A DNA stretch of 64,000 bases from Sphaerisporangium perillae (lineage in GTDB: Bacteria > Actinomycetota > Actinomycetes > Streptosporangiales > Streptosporangiaceae), in assembly GCF_023276435.1 (NCBI RefSeq), contig NZ_JALLPO010000024.1:1-64000 (forward strand). Reading direction: 5' to 3'. Shown in pieces: positions 15,667-23,713 of this stretch; position 1 is the stretch's first letter, and the number at the start of each line of letters is the position of its first letter. A program made the translations under genes and the position numbers. Below the pieces are notes generated by a model that searched no databases, was not told the DNA's origin, and saw nothing but the letters and a program-made list of their open reading frames with translations.

Positions 15667-16119
15667 ATGGAGACCACGAACGCCCCGCGCAACCGCGACC
15701 TCCTCGCCGCCGCCAAGCGGATCGCCGTCGCCCTCGGCTACACCGCCGCCGAGGCGACCGAGCTCGCCGTCGAACTGGGGAAGGACGGTCGCCGCGACTG
15801 GCCCACAGCCGACCTGCTCTTGACCGCCCTAGCCGAGCTCGCCCGCCGCGACCCCGGCCGCCGTGACCCCGGCCGCCGTGACCTCGTCGGCGCCGTCGAG
15901 GCCGGCGAGATCCTCGGCGTCTCCAGGACCCGCGTGCACCAGCTCGCGGAGCGGCCCGACTTCCCCGAGCCCCGCTACGTCCTGGCTGCGGGCAAGCTGT
16001 GGGCCCGGGCCGACATCGTGGCCTTCGACGCCCGGTGGGACCGGCGCCCGGGCCGCCCGCCCAAGCCGGGCCGGGGAAGCACCATCCGCGAGGTACTCCC
16101 GGACGGGCACGGGGGTTAA
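15667..16119 (+). CDS. Small excisionase/MerR-like helix-turn-helix protein
   Basis: 150 residues. The N-terminal helical half (RDLLAAAKRIAVALGYTAAEATEL) is unassigned. The C-terminal half, DLVGAVEAGEILGVSRTRVHQL, then ERPDFPEPRYVLAAGKLWARADIVAFDARW, has the winged-helix arrangement of AlpA/excisionase-like DNA-binding proteins in which the site is read by the LGVSRTRV helix. The two halves are joined by a 15-bp tandem repeat giving RRDPGRRDPGRRDL. Such genes are common regulators in actinobacteria and are not necessarily phage-derived; no integrase is nearby. Its end overlaps the convergent methyltransferase by four bases. Confidence 0.65.
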   Translation: METTNAPRNRDLLAAAKRIAVALGYTAAEATELAVELGKDGRRDWPTADLLLTALAELARRDPGRRDPGRRDLVGAVEAGEILGVSRTRVHQLAERPDFPEPRYVLAAGKLWARADIVAFDARWDRRPGRPPKPGRGSTIREVLPDGHGG

Positions 16120-16919
16120 GGCTTGCGGGCGATCCCGCCGTACATGAGCCGCTGGCCGACGGTCAGGTTCTTGGGCACGGGCCCGTCCGGCCGCCACTGG
16201 GGCAGCGGCACGACGCCCGGCTCCAGCAGTTCGAAGCCGTCGAAGAAGGCGGTGATCTCCTCTGGCGTCCGGAACCGGCCGGTGCCGAGCAGCGCCAGGT
16301 ACTTCTTCTCGGCGTCGCGGGCTTCCTGACTGGAGTCGCAGAAGTGGGTGATGAACAGGTGGCTGCCCGGCGGCACCGCCGCCATGTACCCCTCGATGAT
16401 CCCTCTCGGGTCCTCGTCGTCGTGCAGATGGTGCAGGATGCCGACCAGCATCACGCCCACCGGCCGGTCGAAGTCGATGAGCTTGCGGAGGGCCGGGTCG
16501 GCCAGGATCGCCGCCGGGTCGCGAAGGTCGGAGGTGAGGACGGCCGTGCGGTCGTTCTCCGCCAGCAGCGCCCTGCCGTGGGCCAGCACCATCGGGTCGT
16601 TGTCGACGTAGACGACCCGCGCCTCGGGGTTCTCACGCTGCGCGACGTGATGGGTGTTCTCCAGGGTCGGCAGGCCGGAGCCGAGGTCGATGAACTGCGT
16701 GATGCCCTCACCGCACATGAACCGGACTCCTCGGCCCAGGATCTCGCGGTTGTAGGTCGCCACGTCGTAGATCTCGGGGACGACCTTCACGATCTCGGCG
16801 ACGAAGGCCCGGTCGACCTCGAAGTTGTCCTTGCCGTTGAGGACGACGTCGTAGGCGCGAGCGATGCTCGGCCTCGTCGTGTCGATGCTGGCCTTCCACT
16901 CATCCGACTTGTCCCCCAC
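16116..16919 (-). CDS. S-adenosyl methyltransferase (DUF574 family)
   Basis: 267 residues from GTG 16919 with GGAAGGA upstream. The family signature TTRPSIARAYDVVLNGKDNFEVDR is followed by FIDLGSGLPTLENTHHVAQRENP (SAM-binding loop), VVYVDNDPMVLAHGRALL and VGILHHLHDDEDPRGIIEGYM. This actinobacteria-specific family is very abundant, often many copies per genome. Its substrates are mostly unknown; members near biosynthetic genes have been linked to O-methylation, but nothing in the neighbourhood identifies a target here. Cytoplasmic, monocistronic. Confidence 0.9.
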   Translation of the reverse strand: MGDKSDEWKASIDTTRPSIARAYDVVLNGKDNFEVDRAFVAEIVKVVPEIYDVATYNREILGRGVRFMCGEGITQFIDLGSGLPTLENTHHVAQRENPEARVVYVDNDPMVLAHGRALLAENDRTAVLTSDLRDPAAILADPALRKLIDFDRPVGVMLVGILHHLHDDEDPRGIIEGYMAAVPPGSHLFITHFCDSSQEARDAEKKYLALLGTGRFRTPEEITAFFDGFELLEPGVVPLPQWRPDGPVPKNLTVGQRLMYGGIARKP

Positions 16920-17149
16920 AGGACGATCCTTCCGTCACTCCTGGCCCAATACGGATGATCATATGGTCGGAAAGGTCCGCCGAATGCGGCTTTCAGGTAA
17001 ATATCAAAACTCATATCTCCTGCCCGATGCGCCGGCTCCGCCGGCTCGAATTGTCGATCGTGGCAAGAGAGCGCCCCGCTGCCTGTCGGGGCAACGGGGC
17101 GCGGTGGCTGTGGTTTCAGGCGGGGTCCTGTCGTCGGCGGAATCCGCGA

Positions 17150-17602
17150 TCAGGATGCGAAACCGAGCTTGCGCAGCAGGTCCTGGTGCGCGAACTGTCC
17201 GTAGTACTCCAGCATTTCGGCGATGAGGCCACCTCGGAAGGTCACTCTGATGATGAGCCGGTTCTCGTAGCGACCGCCGTCGGCGAGTTCGGCGACCATG
17301 CGCTCCTCGATGATCGCGACGTCGGGGTCGTCCGTCTGGTGGAACCGGACGTCACGCACTGCGATGCTTCGCGCGCCGGCGACCAGGCCGGTGAACGCCG
17401 CGTGCAGCGCCGCACGTCCGGTGATGACAGCGGGCAGGCCGCTCACCGGCAGGGCGGCCTCATAGGTGGCGTCGTCGCACCAGTGGCTGATGAACTGGTC
17501 GATCTCGCCGGCGTACAGCAGTTCGCTGGAGCGGCGCCACACGTCCTCGTTCCGGGCGCGGGCGGCGCCGAGGTCGGCGGCCACGATGATGTCGGAAGTC
17601 AT
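17150..17602 (-). CDS. SnoaL-like (NTF2-fold) protein
   Basis: 150 residues from ATG 17602 with GAGGAG upstream. The cone-shaped alpha+beta barrel pattern is clear: RRSSELLYAGEIDQFISHWCDDATYEAALP, then GRAALHAAFTGLVAGARSI and RYENRLIIRVTFRGGLIAEMLEYYG. Members act as ketosteroid-isomerase-like enzymes, polyketide cyclases or hydroxylases, or simply ligand-binding proteins. No polyketide genes are present in the window, so no reaction is assigned. It lies 34 bases downstream of the hemerythrin gene in the same orientation and is probably co-transcribed with it. Confidence 0.78.
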   Translation of the reverse strand: MTSDIIVAADLGAARARNEDVWRRSSELLYAGEIDQFISHWCDDATYEAALPVSGLPAVITGRAALHAAFTGLVAGARSIAVRDVRFHQTDDPDVAIIEERMVAELADGGRYENRLIIRVTFRGGLIAEMLEYYGQFAHQDLLRKLGFAS

Positions 17603-17636
17603 TCTGAACTCCTCAGGTGGTGGGAATGGGCCTGAA

Positions 17637-18356
17637 CTAGGCGACGGCTCCTATGCCGCGCGGCGGTGTGGGGGTGCCGTGGATCCGGCGGGCGTAGCGC
17701 CGGAATGCCCGGCGTCCCAGCGGTGGCAGCAGGCGGCGCAGCGGCGGGGGAAGCTTCCGCAACTCGATCCCGATCACCTCGGGATCTCCCTCGTAGAGCA
17801 TCATCCCGAAGCCCAGGAACATCTGCCGTTTCGGAATCGCCGACATTCCTCGCACGGTGAACTCCTCCCACTCCTCGGCCGTGATGTGCCTTGCCATGAG
17901 CGGCAGCAGGTGGGTCTCCTCGGCGTGCAGGTGCTCGAACAGCGCCGTGCACAGGTCGGACAGGATCCCAGCCAGCGCCTCACCGTCCGAGGTGGACGCG
18001 GTACGCCGCCAGGTGCCGATTCCGGCGTGCGCCTGATCCAGTAGCGCCGCCACGCGCTCGTGCTGGCTCTGCATCAGGTGCACCAGCGGAGCGAGCTCGG
18101 TGGGAACCCGCTCGGACAGCACCGCCCACAGCAGTTCGTCTTCGATGCTGTGGTGGTGATGCAGCAGAGACAGGAACAGGGTCGCGTGGTCCGCGACGAT
18201 CGACACCCGGCGGCGGTCCCCTTCGGTGACCCCGCGGACCGCCGCCGGGGACAGGCCCAGCTCGCGGCGAAAACTGGTGTGCGCGACCCGCATCATCCGT
18301 ACGTCGGTGAGCCCCGGCCCGTGCAGCCGCTGCCCGTTGGTGGTCTGGCTGGTCAT
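17637..18356 (-). CDS. Hemerythrin-domain protein
   Basis: 239 residues from ATG 18356 with GAAGGAGA upstream. Iron-ligand motifs are spread as in bacterial hemerythrins: VAHTSFRREL, LLHHHHSIEDELLW, MQSQHERVAALLD and FEHLHAEETHLLPLMARHI (His and Glu ligands of a di-iron four-helix bundle). The C-terminal third is basic (RRLLPPLGRRAFRRYARRIHG) and unassigned. The protein may bind oxygen, NO or iron in the cytoplasm. It is divergent from the BTAD regulator and about 115 bases from it, so that regulator is a candidate controller. Confidence 0.87.
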   Translation of the reverse strand: MTSQTTNGQRLHGPGLTDVRMMRVAHTSFRRELGLSPAAVRGVTEGDRRRVSIVADHATLFLSLLHHHHSIEDELLWAVLSERVPTELAPLVHLMQSQHERVAALLDQAHAGIGTWRRTASTSDGEALAGILSDLCTALFEHLHAEETHLLPLMARHITAEEWEEFTVRGMSAIPKRQMFLGFGMMLYEGDPEVIGIELRKLPPPLRRLLPPLGRRAFRRYARRIHGTPTPPRGIGAVA

Positions 18357-18472
18357 GGCTTCTCCTTCCTCTCGGACGGACACAGCCTGCGCCGGCGTAC
18401 TTGGAAGCCATCCATGTCCGACTTAAAAGCACCTCCCTGACAAACGGGGACGCGCCGGTTAGCGTGGCCCGA

Positions 18473-21400
18473 GTGCGCTATCAGGTGTTGGGACCGGTCG
18501 AGGTGCTCGACGTCAACGCCGGCGGTGGCCCGGTACAACTCGGCGGCCCCAAGCAGCGCGCGCTGCTCGGCCTGCTGCTGGCCGCCGGCGGCAGGGTGGT
18601 CTCGATCCCCCGTCTCGTAGACGAACTGTGGGGTGACGACCCGCCGCCGAAGGTGCTGACCTCTGTGCAGGTCTACGTCGCCAACCTCAGACGGGCACTC
18701 GAACCGGACCGCCCGGCGCGGGCGCCGGCCCGAATCCTGATCACGCGCCCGCCTGGCTACGCCCTCGCGGCCGACTCGGTCGATTCCGCCGAGTTCGAAC
18801 GGCTGGTCAGTGCGGCGCACGGGGCCCTTGCGACCGATCCCGCGCACGCCAGAGCCCTCCTGCAGACCGCCGCCGGGCTCTGGCGCGGCGAGCCGTATGC
18901 GGACGTCGCCGCGGTGGCTCCCGGGCTGACCGCCGAGGCGGCCAGGCTGACCGAGCTGTGGCTGCTGGCGACCGAGGATCGCTTCCGCGCCGAGCTGGCC
19001 CTCGGCGTGCACGCCCGGCTCGTGGGGGAGATCGAGCAGCTGGTCGCCGCGCACCCGCTGCGAGAGACGGCGTGGGGACTTCTCTCGGTCGCCCTCTACC
19101 GGTCTCAACGCCAGGGCGACGCGCTCGACGCGCTGCGCCGCGCCAAGGAGGTCCTGGCGGATGAGCTCGGTGTCGATCCTGGTCCGGAGCTGAGGCGGCT
19201 CGAAGCGGCGATGCTGCGGCACGAACCGTCGCTGGACCCCATACCGGCTCCCGGCGAGGCGCCGGCATACGGCGCCGCGGTGGTCGTCAGGCCACCCGCC
19301 GCGGAGGCTGGGCTGGTCGGTCGGGACGAGTGGCTTGCGCGCCTCACCGGGCACCTCGTCGACGCGTCCGCCGGTCGCGGAACCGCGGTGCTGGTGACCG
19401 GTGAACCCGGCATCGGCAAGACCGGTCTGGCACGCGCGCTGAGCGCGACCGCCGCCGCGATGGGCATGCGCACCGGATGGGGACGGTGCGAGGAAGCCGC
19501 CGGCGCTCCGGCCCTGTGGCCGTGGTCCGAGGCGCTGCGACCACTGCTGGACACCGCGGGCGCGCCGGCCCGGGTCCCGGCTCTGGCCGCCCTGCTGCCC
19601 GACCGGGATGGCCCCGCCGACGCGGCGACGGCGACGGACGCCGACACGACGGCCTTCCGGCTCGCCGAGGCCACGGCCGCCCTGCTACGTGACGCCGGTC
19701 CGACCCTGCTCGTGCTCGACGACCTGCACTGGGCGGACGGGGACACGCTGCGCCTGGTTCGCCGACTCGGCGCGATGCTGGCCGGCCTACCCGTCGTGCT
19801 GCTTCTGACCAGCCGCGACGCCGAGGCCGACCGCACGCCCGAGTTGGCCGAGGCACTGGCAGACCTTGCCCGCGCCGATCTCGTCCGGGTCGGTCTACGC
19901 GGGCTGGACCAAGCAGGAGTGCGCGCGTATGTCCGGCTCCGCTGTGGCGTCGACATTCTCGACGAGGTCGCCGCGGCGTTGCGGGAACGCACCAACGGCA
20001 ACCCGTTCTTCGTCGGGGAGCTCGTCCGGCTGCTGGCGGACGAACGGCGTCTCACCGAGCCGGGCGCCGCGGCCGCGCTGCGGGTCCCGGACGGGGTTCG
20101 GGACGTCGTACGCCGGCGGATCTCCCAGTTGCCCGACGACGTCGAACCGCTGCTGTCGATGGCCGCGGCGTGCGGGCCGACGTTCGACGTCGATCTCGTA
20201 GAGGCGGCGTCCGGGCTGACCACGGACTCCGCGATGACCGCCACCGAGGCCGCCCTGCTGGCCGGATTGATCGTGGAGGAGGGGGCCGGCCACAGGTTCA
20301 CCCATGCCCTGGTCCGGGAGGCGGTGTACGCCCGGCTGTCACCGAGCCGGCGCCGTCAACTGCACGCGGCGCTCGCCGGGGTGATCGAGGAGCGGTCCGG
20401 CCGGGTGCGCGAGGCACGCTTCGCCGAACTCGCCCATCACTACGGGCGGGCCGGAGCCGAGCACGCTCGCGCGGCCTGGACCTACGCGTCGCGGGCGTCA
20501 GCGGTCGCAGCGCGGCAGCCTGCTCCTGCCGAGGCCGCCCGCCTCCAGGAGGCCGCGTTGTCAGCCGTGTCGCGCGACCGCACCGCCACGGCCGCCGACC
20601 TCTATGACGTCCTCATCGGCCTGGCGCTCGCCCGCAAACGCGCGGGCTACGAGCGGCAGGCGTGGGAGGCCACCCGTGAGGCGGCCGAGGTGGCCCTCGC
20701 GGGCGGGGATGTCGTGGCGGCGGCGCGGGCGGCGGTCACGACCGCCGCGGATGCGATCTGGAGCTGGCGCGAGTACCAGGTGGTGGACTTCGCCGGCGTC
20801 GCGCTGTTCGAGCGGTTGCTTCGGGAGCTTCCACCAGGGTACGAGGTGACGCGGGCGAGGTTGCTCGCCGCTCTCGCGGCCGAGATCTACTACGGCACGG
20901 ACACCGCCGACCGTGCCGTGGCACTGTCGACCGAGGCGGAGGCTCTCGCCCGGACCCACGGCAGCCGGGCAGACCTGGCCCGTGTGCTCGAACTCCGCCA
21001 CGTCGCTTACGAGCGACCGCAACTGTTGACCGAGCGGCTCTCCGTGGCCCGCGAACTGGTCGGCCTGGCCGAGTCCGCGGACGACCCCGCCGCGGTTGCC
21101 CGGGCGCTGGTGTTCCGCGGACGGGACCAGATCGAGCAGGGCGACATCGGTGCGGGACTGCGGGATTACCGGCATGCGCGAGAACTGGCCGAGATGCACG
21201 CGCTCGTCCCGGCTCTGGTCGCGCTCACCTGGGCCGACGCGATCGTGGCCATCGCCCGCGGCCGGTTCACCGAGGCGGAACAGGCCATCGCCAGGGCACA
21301 CGACTTTCACTCGGGCACGACGCTCGCGGGCACCACCACGGTCCCGATCACGCTCACGGTGACGCTGAACCTGGCACGAGGCACTTTGCCGGCGATCGAG

Positions 21401-21949
21401 CCGCTGCTGGCCGAGACCGCCGCCGTCACCGGTCTGGCCCTGCTGCGCGACTGGCACGCACTCGCTTTACTGCGGTCGGGTCGCACCGAGCAGGCGCGGT
21501 CCGTGCTCGGCCCGTGGCGGCAGCAGCCGGAGGTGCCGATGGACTACATGTGGCTGACCCACCTGGCGATCCGAGCGGAACTGTGGTCCGCGCTCGAGGC
21601 GCCGGACGCTGTGCGCGACCTGTTCACCTATCTCGCGCCCTACGCGGACCGGCTGGTGATCGGCGGCACGGGGGTCACCTTCGGCGGCTTCGCCGGACAT
21701 CACGTCGGTCTGCTCGCCCGGGCCTGCGGTGATCTGGACGGCGCCGCAGATCACCTGAGCGCGGCACTACGCCGCAACGAGGAGGCCGGTCTCCGGCCCT
21801 TCGCCGCGGCGAGTGCGCGCGAGCTGGCGACCACGCTGCGGCAACGCGACCGTCCCGGCGACCAGGAGAAGGCCGCCGCGCTCACCGCCCGCGCGGCCGC
21901 TCTGGCCGGCTCCAATTCGGCGGCGGATCCGCCCCATCTCCGAAGCTGA
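18473..21949 (+). CDS. AfsR/SARP-like BTAD regulator with AAA ATPase and TPR region
   Basis: About 1158 residues. I prefer GTG 18473 (VRYQVLGPVEVLD), the family's canonical beginning; ATG 18401 and GTG 18464 are in frame. Domains: OmpR-type winged helix about 1-95, BTAD about 100-245 (ending ELGVDPGPELRRLEAAML), AAA/AfsR ATPase about 285-620 with Walker A GEPGIGKTG near 311 and Walker B LLVLDDLHWAD near 411, then a long helical TPR-like region to the end. No C-terminal LuxR helix-turn-helix is present. Such large ATP-binding activators usually switch on a nearby biosynthetic or stress locus; candidates are the flanking hemerythrin gene or the deoxysugar cassette. Its own target is not shown by the sequence. 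Confidence 0.9.
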   Translation: MRYQVLGPVEVLDVNAGGGPVQLGGPKQRALLGLLLAAGGRVVSIPRLVDELWGDDPPPKVLTSVQVYVANLRRALEPDRPARAPARILITRPPGYALAADSVDSAEFERLVSAAHGALATDPAHARALLQTAAGLWRGEPYADVAAVAPGLTAEAARLTELWLLATEDRFRAELALGVHARLVGEIEQLVAAHPLRETAWGLLSVALYRSQRQGDALDALRRAKEVLADELGVDPGPELRRLEAAMLRHEPSLDPIPAPGEAPAYGAAVVVRPPAAEAGLVGRDEWLARLTGHLVDASAGRGTAVLVTGEPGIGKTGLARALSATAAAMGMRTGWGRCEEAAGAPALWPWSEALRPLLDTAGAPARVPALAALLPDRDGPADAATATDADTTAFRLAEATAALLRDAGPTLLVLDDLHWADGDTLRLVRRLGAMLAGLPVVLLLTSRDAEADRTPELAEALADLARADLVRVGLRGLDQAGVRAYVRLRCGVDILDEVAAALRERTNGNPFFVGELVRLLADERRLTEPGAAAALRVPDGVRDVVRRRISQLPDDVEPLLSMAAACGPTFDVDLVEAASGLTTDSAMTATEAALLAGLIVEEGAGHRFTHALVREAVYARLSPSRRRQLHAALAGVIEERSGRVREARFAELAHHYGRAGAEHARAAWTYASRASAVAARQPAPAEAARLQEAALSAVSRDRTATAADLYDVLIGLALARKRAGYERQAWEATREAAEVALAGGDVVAAARAAVTTAADAIWSWREYQVVDFAGVALFERLLRELPPGYEVTRARLLAALAAEIYYGTDTADRAVALSTEAEALARTHGSRADLARVLELRHVAYERPQLLTERLSVARELVGLAESADDPAAVARALVFRGRDQIEQGDIGAGLRDYRHARELAEMHALVPALVALTWADAIVAIARGRFTEAEQAIARAHDFHSGTTLAGTTTVPITLTVTLNLARGTLPAIEPLLAETAAVTGLALLRDWHALALLRSGRTEQARSVLGPWRQQPEVPMDYMWLTHLAIRAELWSALEAPDAVRDLFTYLAPYADRLVIGGTGVTFGGFAGHHVGLLARACGDLDGAADHLSAALRRNEEAGLRPFAAASARELATTLRQRDRPGDQEKAAALTARAAALAGSNSAADPPHLRS

Positions 21950-22078
21950 CTCCTTCACGTGGTTGTCGGGGGCGCCGCCGGAAACGAACAGGGAGGTGAG
22001 GTCGTCGGCACGTGCCCGGCGCCGATCCAGCGGTACGCGCGCAGGTGAGTAGGCAAAGGGGCCGGTGGGGAGGTCGCG

Positions 22079-22312
22079 GTGGTGCAGCATTCGGTGATCG
22101 GTTACCTGGTCTGGGCGGTCTTGTTCGGGGCCCTGTTCGCCTGGGAGGCGCTGGGCCTGGTCGGGGCCGCCGGCGTTCCCACCATCAGCGATGTCGTGCG
22201 CGCGGTCATGCGGTATCCGGTGGGGCGATGGGCACTGTTCGCACTGTGGTTGTGGTTCGGCTGGCACTTCTTCGTGCGCGGCTGGCACTTCCTGCTACAG
22301 GACACGTCGTGA
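22079..22312 (+). CDS. Small two-TM protein (DUF6186-like)
   Basis: 77 residues from GTG 22079 with GGGGAGG upstream. Two hydrophobic helices, VIGYLVWAVLFGALFAWEAL and WALFALWLWFGWHFFVRGWHF, separated by PTISDVVRAVMRYPVGR. The WLWFGWHFF ending and the tryptophan/histidine cluster resemble the DUF6186 family of actinobacterial membrane proteins, a recall-based match. It lies 34 bases before the next membrane protein, with which it is probably co-transcribed. Function unknown. Confidence 0.68.
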   Translation: MVQHSVIGYLVWAVLFGALFAWEALGLVGAAGVPTISDVVRAVMRYPVGRWALFALWLWFGWHFFVRGWHFLLQDTS

Positions 22313-22346
22313 CGGCCGACCGGCGGCCCGGCGACCCCCTACGGTG

Positions 22347-22784
22347 ATGCCGGTCTCCCTGGCCGTGACCCTCATGCTGACCGCCTACCTGCTGGTCATG
22401 GGCTACCTCGCTGCCGGGCTGTGGATCCTGCGCCGCCCGCCTGAGCAGGGGATAGGCCGACCCGTGGGCCGGGGCGCCAGACGGCCGGGTGCCGTTACCG
22501 CCAGATGGCCGGGTGCCGTTTGCGCCAGACGCGGGTGGCCGGGCCTGGTCCGTGCCGTGGCCGGTACCGCGCTCGGCGGGTATCTGCTGTTGATGGTCGT
22601 GCTGGCCGGCTACTCCCGCGTGGTGGCGCGGGTAGACGGCCACCTTCTGGCGAGCGCGCTCACCGGCTGCGCGGCGTTGACAGGGGTCGCGCTGCCGGTG
22701 TTCTTCCTCACCTCGTGGCTGACCGTACGGCGGCGGGGCGAGCGCCGTTCCGGCCGGCGTCCCACCCGCAGCGGGCCACGCTGA
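22347..22784 (+). CDS. Three-to-four-TM membrane protein (possibly DUF6256-like)
   Basis: 145 residues from ATG 22347 (GTG 22344 is also possible). TM segments: SLAVTLMLTAYLLVMGYLAAG, AGTALGGYLLLMVVLAGYS, LLASALTGCAALTGVALPVFFLTSWL. Between the first and second is a loop encoded by a 24-bp tandem DNA repeat giving RRPGAVTARWPGAVCARRGWPG. The basic tail ends at a TGA that overlaps the beginning of the GH105 remnant. Small membrane protein pairs of this sort are common in Streptomyces and relatives, but the role is unknown. The family name is tentative. Confidence 0.6.
   Translation: MPVSLAVTLMLTAYLLVMGYLAAGLWILRRPPEQGIGRPVGRGARRPGAVTARWPGAVCARRGWPGLVRAVAGTALGGYLLLMVVLAGYSRVVARVDGHLLASALTGCAALTGVALPVFFLTSWLTVRRRGERRSGRRPTRSGPR
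22473..22530. repeat. 24-bp tandem repeat inside membrane protein gene
   Basis: GCCAGAyGGCCGGGTGCCGTT occurs twice in a row (about 22477 and 22501), followed by a third partial unit, GCCAGACG. It lengthens the first loop of the membrane protein without breaking the frame. Confidence 0.6.
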
Positions 22785-23160
22785 TCGGCATCGTGCGCGA
22801 CCTGGTCGCCGCGTTCGCCCGCTACCAGGACCCGGCCACCGGGCAGCTGGTTCCAGGTCGTCGACCAGGGGAGCAACCCCGGCAACTGGACCGAGACCTC
22901 CTGCTCGGCGATGTACACGTTCACGATCTCGCGGGCGGTCGAGCGCGGCCATGTGGACGCGAGCTACAAGGCGAACGCCACCCGCGGGTACCAGGGCGTG
23001 TTGCAGAAGGCGTCCATCGGCTCCGACGGCCACACCAACATCTCGGACATCTGCATCGGGACCAACGTGGACGACGTCGTCAGTTTCTACTTCAACCGCC
23101 CCCGGGCGACCAACGACTTCCACGGCCTGGGCGCATTTCTGATCATGAACGAGCAACTGA
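22781..23160 (+). pseudogene. C-terminal remnant of GH105 unsaturated rhamnogalacturonyl hydrolase
   Basis: The frame starting near 22781 reads LIGIVRDLVAAFARYQDPATG, then QL. A two-base loss near 22849 shifts it, and it continues as FQVVDQGSNPGNWTETSCSA, MYTFTISRAVERG, ATRGYQGVLQKA and ATNDFHGLGAFLIMNEQL. This is the C-terminal third of YteR/GH105 hydrolases, which remove the unsaturated sugar from pectin fragments; the tail ending near residue NEQL is that of the family. The N-terminal two thirds are absent, the frame is broken and the neighbouring DUF gene overlaps its start. Confidence 0.8.
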
Positions 23161-23230
23161 CGCGAACGGGCACTGCCGGCTTCCTGCCCGGCCCCGGAGC
23201 CCAGGCGCCGGCCGGTTCGCCGTCGTCCCC

Positions 23231-23638
23231 TCAGGCCACCTCCTCGGGGGCGAAGTAGTCACGCAGCAGAGCGATCTTCCCGTCGCGGAGGCGGAAGATC
23301 TGCACCAGCGACAGGGTCGTGGTCCCCGCGCTCCCGTCCAAGGCGGTGTCGATCTCGGCGATGAACACGTCGGGATCGGCGGTGGTGTGCAGCACGTATC
23401 GGGACTTTTCCACATTCGGCGTGCGGTCGGTGCTCACCGGTCGCTCGTAGTACGCGGCCATCGCCTCGCGGATCTCCTCGCGCCCTTCCAGGCGTCTGGG
23501 GAAGACGTGACCGGGCGGGACGAGCGGCGCCTCGTAGACGCCGTCCACGGTGAACAGCTCAGCCAGTGCGCCGGCGTTCCGGGTCATCGCCCCGGCCCAG
23601 ATGTACCGCTCGAAGATCTCCTGCGGGGCCACCGGCAT
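23231..23638 (-). CDS. SnoaL-like (NTF2-fold) protein
   Basis: 135 residues from ATG 23638 with GAAGGAG upstream. Pattern: QEIFERYIWAGAMTRNAGALAELFTVDGVYEAPLVPPG, then GREEIREAMAAYYERP and IFRLRDGKIALLRDYFAPEEV, all typical of the SnoaL-like barrel. A central tunnel may bind a hydrophobic molecule. It shares only the fold with the one at 17150. It is transcribed away from the remnant upstream and lies 75 bases downstream of the acyl-CoA dehydrogenase-like gene, so co-transcription with that gene is possible. Confidence 0.78.
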   Translation of the reverse strand: MPVAPQEIFERYIWAGAMTRNAGALAELFTVDGVYEAPLVPPGHVFPRRLEGREEIREAMAAYYERPVSTDRTPNVEKSRYVLHTTADPDVFIAEIDTALDGSAGTTTLSLVQIFRLRDGKIALLRDYFAPEEVA

Positions 23639-23713
23639 GGCGCGCTCCTTCGCTGGGGGAAGCGCAGAAGTCTAATGCCTTACCGGGGTCGCGGCGGCGT
23701 GCTGCCCGGCTGA

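Noticed and set aside
15667-16119. Excisionase-like gene considered as a sign of an integrated element
   Set aside because: No integrase, attachment-site repeat or phage gene is nearby; such small regulators are common outside mobile elements.
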